A stretch of DNA of 64,000 nt. Origin: Anabaena sp. PCC 7108. Lineage in GTDB: Bacteria > Cyanobacteriota > Cyanobacteriia > Cyanobacteriales > Nostocaceae. The position numbers were made by a program, and so were the translations under genes. Shown here one piece after another: positions 60,537-64,000 of the stretch (the first letter of the stretch is position 1; each line of letters starts with the position of its first letter). Location: positions 4,828,356 to 4,892,355 of the forward strand of contig NZ_KB235896.1 in the NCBI RefSeq assembly GCF_000332135.1, read 5' to 3'. Below the pieces are notes generated by a model. That model saw only the letters and a list, made by a program, of their open reading frames with translations, made no database searches and was not told the DNA's origin.

Positions 60537-61472
60537 CTAATTAGCACGACGTTCATCGAGGGAAGCTAAAGTAGCGCCGGCGATTTCAGCTAAGATGCTA
60601 ATGAGACGATAGAGAGCGATCGCACTAATTACTAAAGCAGTTGGGAAGTGATACTGTAAAATTGTCAGTGCTGTAGCTTCAAACACGCCTATTCCACCAG
60701 GCGCACCGGGAACAACCAAACCTAAAACCCAAGCAAAACTAAAAGCACCCAATAATAAAGGAATGTGGCTCAAGTTTAACGAACCCAGAGCAAACATAGT
60801 TAATATAAACCCAGTTCCACGCAGTCCTAAAAAAACCAATTCTCCTAACAACGGCTTTAGAGGATAGCGTTTAATATTTAAACTACTAATAGGCTGATTT
60901 TCAGAATTAGATTTTTTGGACTTTAATTTATATAAAAAGCGAATTACTGGATTCAAAACCCAAGGATGAAGCGAACTCAATACAATACCTAAACTCACCA
61001 ATTGCAGAATTTGCACTCCGAAATTAGTATTATTAACTGCAAATTGACTACCGAATAAAACAACAATAATTAAAGCCGCAGCTGCCATAAGTAGCGGTTC
61101 TAGCAATACACTTAAAGTCGCTGCACCAGCAGAAACATTAGCATTTTTAGCCGCTAAAATTCGTCCGTAGTAGTGCCAAACATTACCAGGTAAATACTTA
61201 GCTATATTCGTCTTCAGATAAACTTGGATAAACTCAGAAATTGATACAGGTTCATTTAACTCTTGTAACACCCAAGTCCATATCCAACCAGCCCACGTAT
61301 GTGCAAGTAAAGTTACACCTGTAGCAATTCCTAAAATTGCCCATCCTACCGCATCAATACGGATAGAAGTTACTCCTAACCAATTATCCTTCAGTGTTTT
61401 TCCTAAAAAAAACAGCGTCCCCCCCAAAATAAACCAACGTAAAATTTTTTTGATCATGATTTTCGTCAACAC
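60537..61472 (-). CDS. UPF0104 / lysylphosphatidylglycerol-synthase-type membrane protein (flippase-like)
   Basis: The 311 residues contain about eight membrane segments. The family hallmarks TNIAKYLPGNVWHYYGRILA (about 90-110) and SFAWVLGLVVPGAPGGIGVFEA (about 248-268) are present. The same fold forms the N-terminal flippase part of MprF. Stand-alone members are often found near glycosyltransferases and are suspected to move or modify lipids. No partner gene is adjacent; the next gene upstream is divergent. The substrate is unknown. Confidence 0.85.
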   Translation of the reverse strand: MLTKIMIKKILRWFILGGTLFFLGKTLKDNWLGVTSIRIDAVGWAILGIATGVTLLAHTWAGWIWTWVLQELNEPVSISEFIQVYLKTNIAKYLPGNVWHYYGRILAAKNANVSAGAATLSVLLEPLLMAAAALIIVVLFGSQFAVNNTNFGVQILQLVSLGIVLSSLHPWVLNPVIRFLYKLKSKKSNSENQPISSLNIKRYPLKPLLGELVFLGLRGTGFILTMFALGSLNLSHIPLLLGAFSFAWVLGLVVPGAPGGIGVFEATALTILQYHFPTALVISAIALYRLISILAEIAGATLASLDERRAN

Positions 61473-61925
61473 AGCCTTAAATCAACAATCATTATATTAA
61501 ATAATATCTCTCTATAGCTAGATAAAAGTCATGGTTTCTGATCAGTAAAATGTGACCTACGCTAGAAGCAGATATCACTGCAAAAAAATTAATCTTGATT
61601 GAAACTGTTCACCTTAGAAATAAACTGAATGGCAAAAACTCCCATTCAATAGCAATTGAGAACCGTGACACGAGTTAGCAGAAAAAAATAGTTGCAGATA
61701 TTGCCAAACATTAATTCGCAAAATCAAGATAGCTAGGTCCCGTTTCTCTACGAGAAGCTACACGGAATTTGTAATTGGTAATTACCATTCTGTCAGGTTT
61801 TTAGACTTTTCTAATGGGTGGCTTATTTACGCCGTACTGTACTAGAGGTAAATAGACTTTTAGTTTGTTGACTAATGCCTAATTTGTTTATGTAAGAGTC
61901 ATTAAAAAACTACAAGGAGAAAAGC
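61473..61925. other. intergenic region between divergent UPF0104 and lipoprotein genes, no gene seen
   Basis: About 450 AT-rich bases. AAGGAGAAAAGC just before 61926 is the ribosome binding site of the next gene. No repeat or RNA gene is seen. Confidence 0.5.
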
Positions 61926-62528
61926 ATGAAAACAGTAATTAATTGGTTTCAAAATCTGCGCCCACTCAAAACTTTAACAGTATTTTTGGCAGGAATATTT
62001 CTCTTTCTAGCACAAGCTTGTAATCGTCCTGGTATAGCTGCACAACCACCCCAGCCGACTGGACAACCACCGAATGTTCAGAAATATAATCCCACCACAG
62101 ATTATACTATTCCTCCCTATGAAGGGGGAATCAAGAACTTTAGTGATGTAGATTCCAGAGCGAAAAAAGCAGAAAAAGCAGCCCAAGATAGAGCAGATGA
62201 GCTAATAGAAAAGGCTAAGAGAAATGTTGAAAGCAAAGGAATAGATAGTACTGAGCAATATGTCGATAATTATCGGACAGGAACACCCTTTGGTGAAAGA
62301 GTTAAAAATCTAGGTGAAGATGTAGGAAGTTCTGCAAAAGAATTAAGAAAAGATGTAACCAAGGGGACTCAGCGAGGAGTTGAAAATCTTCAGGAAAATG
62401 TTGGCAATGCTGCTAAAGACTTAACAAAGAACGTGCAACGCGGCACTGAAGATATTGGCAAAAATCTTCAACGCACAGCCGAGGATGCTGGTCAAGCAGT
62501 AAGAAGGACTGTAAGAGAAGCAGATTAA
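61926..62528 (+). CDS. lipoprotein with amphipathic 11-residue-like repeats (LEA/apolipoprotein-like)
   Basis: The 200 residues have a lipoprotein signal (lipobox LAQAC, Cys32) and a Pro/Gln-rich linker (about 35-60). Then comes a highly charged helical region (about 80-198) with recurrent blocks such as NVGNAAKDLTKNVQRGTEDI and GKNLQRTAEDAGQAVRRTV. Repeated A-K-D/E patterns recall group 3 LEA proteins and apolipoproteins, which coat membranes or protect from drying. AAGGAGAA lies 6-8 nt before the ATG. It is a single-gene unit ending at a hairpin shared with larC. Stress protection is inferred. Confidence 0.75.
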   Translation: MKTVINWFQNLRPLKTLTVFLAGIFLFLAQACNRPGIAAQPPQPTGQPPNVQKYNPTTDYTIPPYEGGIKNFSDVDSRAKKAEKAAQDRADELIEKAKRNVESKGIDSTEQYVDNYRTGTPFGERVKNLGEDVGSSAKELRKDVTKGTQRGVENLQENVGNAAKDLTKNVQRGTEDIGKNLQRTAEDAGQAVRRTVREAD

Positions 62529-62554
62529 ATATAATTCACGTTAATTCACGATTT

Positions 62555-62577
62555 TAGGGTGGTTAATACCCACCCTA
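62555..62577. terminator. hairpin between convergent lipoprotein and larC genes
   Basis: TAGGGTGG (62555-62562) pairs with CCACCCTA (62570-62577) around seven bases. It lies between converging genes and may terminate both, although no long T run follows on the plus strand. Confidence 0.6.
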
Positions 62578-62621
62578 TGATGATTAAATAATGCCCTAAT
62601 TAACCAACACCCACAAATAAA

Positions 62622-62651
62622 TTATCTGCGTTTATCTGCGTTTATCTGCGT
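62622..62651. repeat. 10-bp repeat TTATCTGCGT x3 forming the larC C terminus
   Basis: Three exact tandem 10-mers; on the minus strand they are read in all three frames in turn and give the last residues and the TAA stop of larC. Confidence 0.95.
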
Positions 62652-63932
62652 TTTTTGATCATATTTTTTCTCCAAATACCAATTATGTAGCGCCAAGCGT
62701 TGAACTTCCAGCCAGGGAATATTGTGTTTTCGTGCTAAATCTGCACAATCTTCATATTCTGGCTGTACATTAGTAATATTTTTTTCTGTTGCTTGTCCTT
62801 TCCACGCCACTTTAACACGCACCATGCCATAAGGTGTTTCCACTTCTTGAATTTCCCGTTGTAAAATGTGGCGTTTTCCAGAAGTTCGACGAATTCCTAA
62901 AGTAGTAGTTTCACGGAATAAAACACTTTCACAACTGGCTAATTGTTCTGAATGACAAATGACAGTTAACAAAATCCCTGGACGAGATTTTTTCATTCCT
63001 ATCGGTTGAGTAAAGACATCAACTGCACCAGCAGCAAATAAAGCCTCAAACACATAGCCAACAGCTTGGGGATTTAAGTCATCAATTTGGGTTTCTAGTA
63101 CAGAAATTGTTTCTAAATGCGGACTAGTATCCGTAAAATCAGGAATATTTGTCTGTGAATTCGTAGTTTCACCGAGCCAGAGGCGTAGTATATTAGGAAC
63201 GGGTAAGTCAAGGGAACCTGCTCCTAGTCCCACTTTTTTGAGGGTCATTGGGGGTGGTGAACCAAAACTTCTTGCTAAAGTAGTAGTGATCGCAGCCCCT
63301 GTCGGTGTCACCAGTTCTCTGTCAATACCGTTGCTATAAACTGGACAACTCCGCATTTCCCAAAGTTTTAATACTGCGGGTACTGGTACTGCCATTTGAC
63401 CATGTGCAGCCCGAACAGTTCCCCCACCAGTCGGAAATGGTGAGCAATAGATGAGGGGTAATCCTTCCTGATTGCTATCGATACCCAACCAATCTAACCC
63501 CAAGCAAGTACCAACAATATCCACAATCGCGTCTACAGCACCCACTTCATGGAAATGAACTTTTTCAGGTTCAATGCCGTGGACAGCCCCCTCTGCCAAT
63601 GCTAACTGGCGGAATACAGCTAAACTCCAAGCTTCCGCCTGTGATGGTAACTTGGCTTTGAGAATCATCTTTTCTATTTCTGGGAGGTGGCGACCATGTT
63701 GGTGATTGTGTTCGTGGTGGTGATGGTGATGTAATAAATCTACATGGATTTTCGTTGCTTCCTGAGTTTGTCGATGAACAAGTTCTGCCCGTAATTGGTA
63801 TTCTTGCTCAATTCCCAAATTGTTGAGTTTTGCCACTAAATACTCTAAGGGAACACCCAAACTTATTAAGGAACCCAGGCACATATCACCGGAAATACCT
63901 GTTGGACATTGAAAATAAGCAATTTTAGTCAT
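62622..63932 (-). CDS. larC: nickel-pincer cofactor biosynthesis protein LarC (DUF111)
   Basis: The 436 residues begin [20 protein letters not shown], the LarC/DUF111 hallmark. A His-rich stretch ([17 protein letters not shown], about residues 70-88) may bind nickel. [45 protein letters not shown] and [15 protein letters not shown] follow. LarC inserts Ni into pyridinium dithiocarboxylate mononucleotide to finish the lactate racemase cofactor. LarB and LarE are not in this window. The tail TQINADKRR is encoded by a 10-bp tandem repeat and is probably dispensable. Confidence 0.92.
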   Translation of the reverse strand: MTKIAYFQCPTGISGDMCLGSLISLGVPLEYLVAKLNNLGIEQEYQLRAELVHRQTQEATKIHVDLLHHHHHHEHNHQHGRHLPEIEKMILKAKLPSQAEAWSLAVFRQLALAEGAVHGIEPEKVHFHEVGAVDAIVDIVGTCLGLDWLGIDSNQEGLPLIYCSPFPTGGGTVRAAHGQMAVPVPAVLKLWEMRSCPVYSNGIDRELVTPTGAAITTTLARSFGSPPPMTLKKVGLGAGSLDLPVPNILRLWLGETTNSQTNIPDFTDTSPHLETISVLETQIDDLNPQAVGYVFEALFAAGAVDVFTQPIGMKKSRPGILLTVICHSEQLASCESVLFRETTTLGIRRTSGKRHILQREIQEVETPYGMVRVKVAWKGQATEKNITNVQPEYEDCADLARKHNIPWLEVQRLALHNWYLEKKYDQKTQINADKRR

Positions 63933-64000
63933 AAATTAGTCACTGGTAATTGGGGAAAAGGTAATTGTAAATACTATTCACATTACCTTTAACCTATAAC

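Overview
The window looks like chromosome from a filamentous, heterocyst-forming cyanobacterium (Nostocales; Nostoc/Anabaena-like). Markers are a tRNA-Leu(UAA) gene interrupted by a group I intron, petJ (cytochrome c6), nblA (phycobilisome degradation), ndhL, a SigC-type group 2 sigma factor, a close counterpart of the Nostoc punctiforme bacterial dynamin BDLP1, two kdp operons with a short KdpD, many GCGATCGC (HIP1) octamers, and abundant heptanucleotide (STRR-type) and GGGGAGACGCGG-type tandem repeats. Identifications come from motif reading and memory of the families; no search was run.

Layout. 1-3.3 kb: 3' part of a tRNA-Ser, a NatB-like amino-acid-binding lipoprotein and a secreted beta-rich protein. 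3.3-9.3 kb: an envelope-glycosylation region, with a GT-C-like membrane protein (+), a 173-bp MITE, then a four-gene minus-strand cluster (UbiA/DPPR-synthase-like, YqeG-like HAD phosphatase, four-TM SMR/EamA-like protein, GT39 glycosyltransferase). 9.8-13.2 kb: ygfZ, a DUF5331-like protein, a 2Fe-2S thioredoxin-like ferredoxin and cysK. 13.4-18.1 kb: a small membrane protein and two dynamin-like GTPases, the second ending in a J domain. 18.1-25 kb: petJ, a GNAT acetyltransferase, sigC and priA (with a minisatellite inside its reading frame). 23.9-37.4 kb: the Kdp potassium-uptake region, with one operon on the minus strand (kdpA, kdpB, kdpF/G-like, kdpC, short kdpD), a histidine kinase and NarL-type regulator in the middle, and a second operon (kdpA2, kdpB2, kdpC2) on the plus strand whose intergenic gaps are filled with tandem repeats.

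37.5-46.6 kb: anmK, a small cyanobacterial protein, a Ser/Thr kinase with an unrecognised C-terminal domain, nblA, a UbiB-like kinase followed immediately by a PP2C phosphatase, a DUF6825-like protein and pyrB. 46.7-48.35 kb: a tnpB-only IS200/IS605-type insertion with a terminal hairpin on each side and a divergent ribbon-helix-helix gene of 59 codons. 48.4-57.2 kb: mgtE with a structured leader that can hide its ribosome binding site, a lipoprotein and a small membrane protein, a second Ser/Thr kinase with an SH3-like domain, a Rossmann-fold oxidoreductase, a coiled-coil membrane protein, and the trpA / DUF3007-like / ndhL cluster. 57.5-64 kb: the intron-containing tRNA-Leu, a translationally coupled AAA ATPase / DUF4276 pair (a candidate defence module), a Uma2-family nuclease, a UPF0104 membrane protein, an amphipathic-repeat lipoprotein and larC.

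The items most worth following are the dynamin-J-domain fusion next to BDLP1, the polyprenyl-phosphate-pentose-like glycosylation cluster, the AAA/DUF4276 pair, the split sensor arrangement of the Kdp region, the tnpB element with its divergent RHH gene, and the switch-like mgtE leader. Tandem repeats touch coding sequence at several places: they supply stop codons and C-terminal residues in larC and the DUF3007-like gene, form an insertion in priA, and replace the ribosome binding region of kdpB2.
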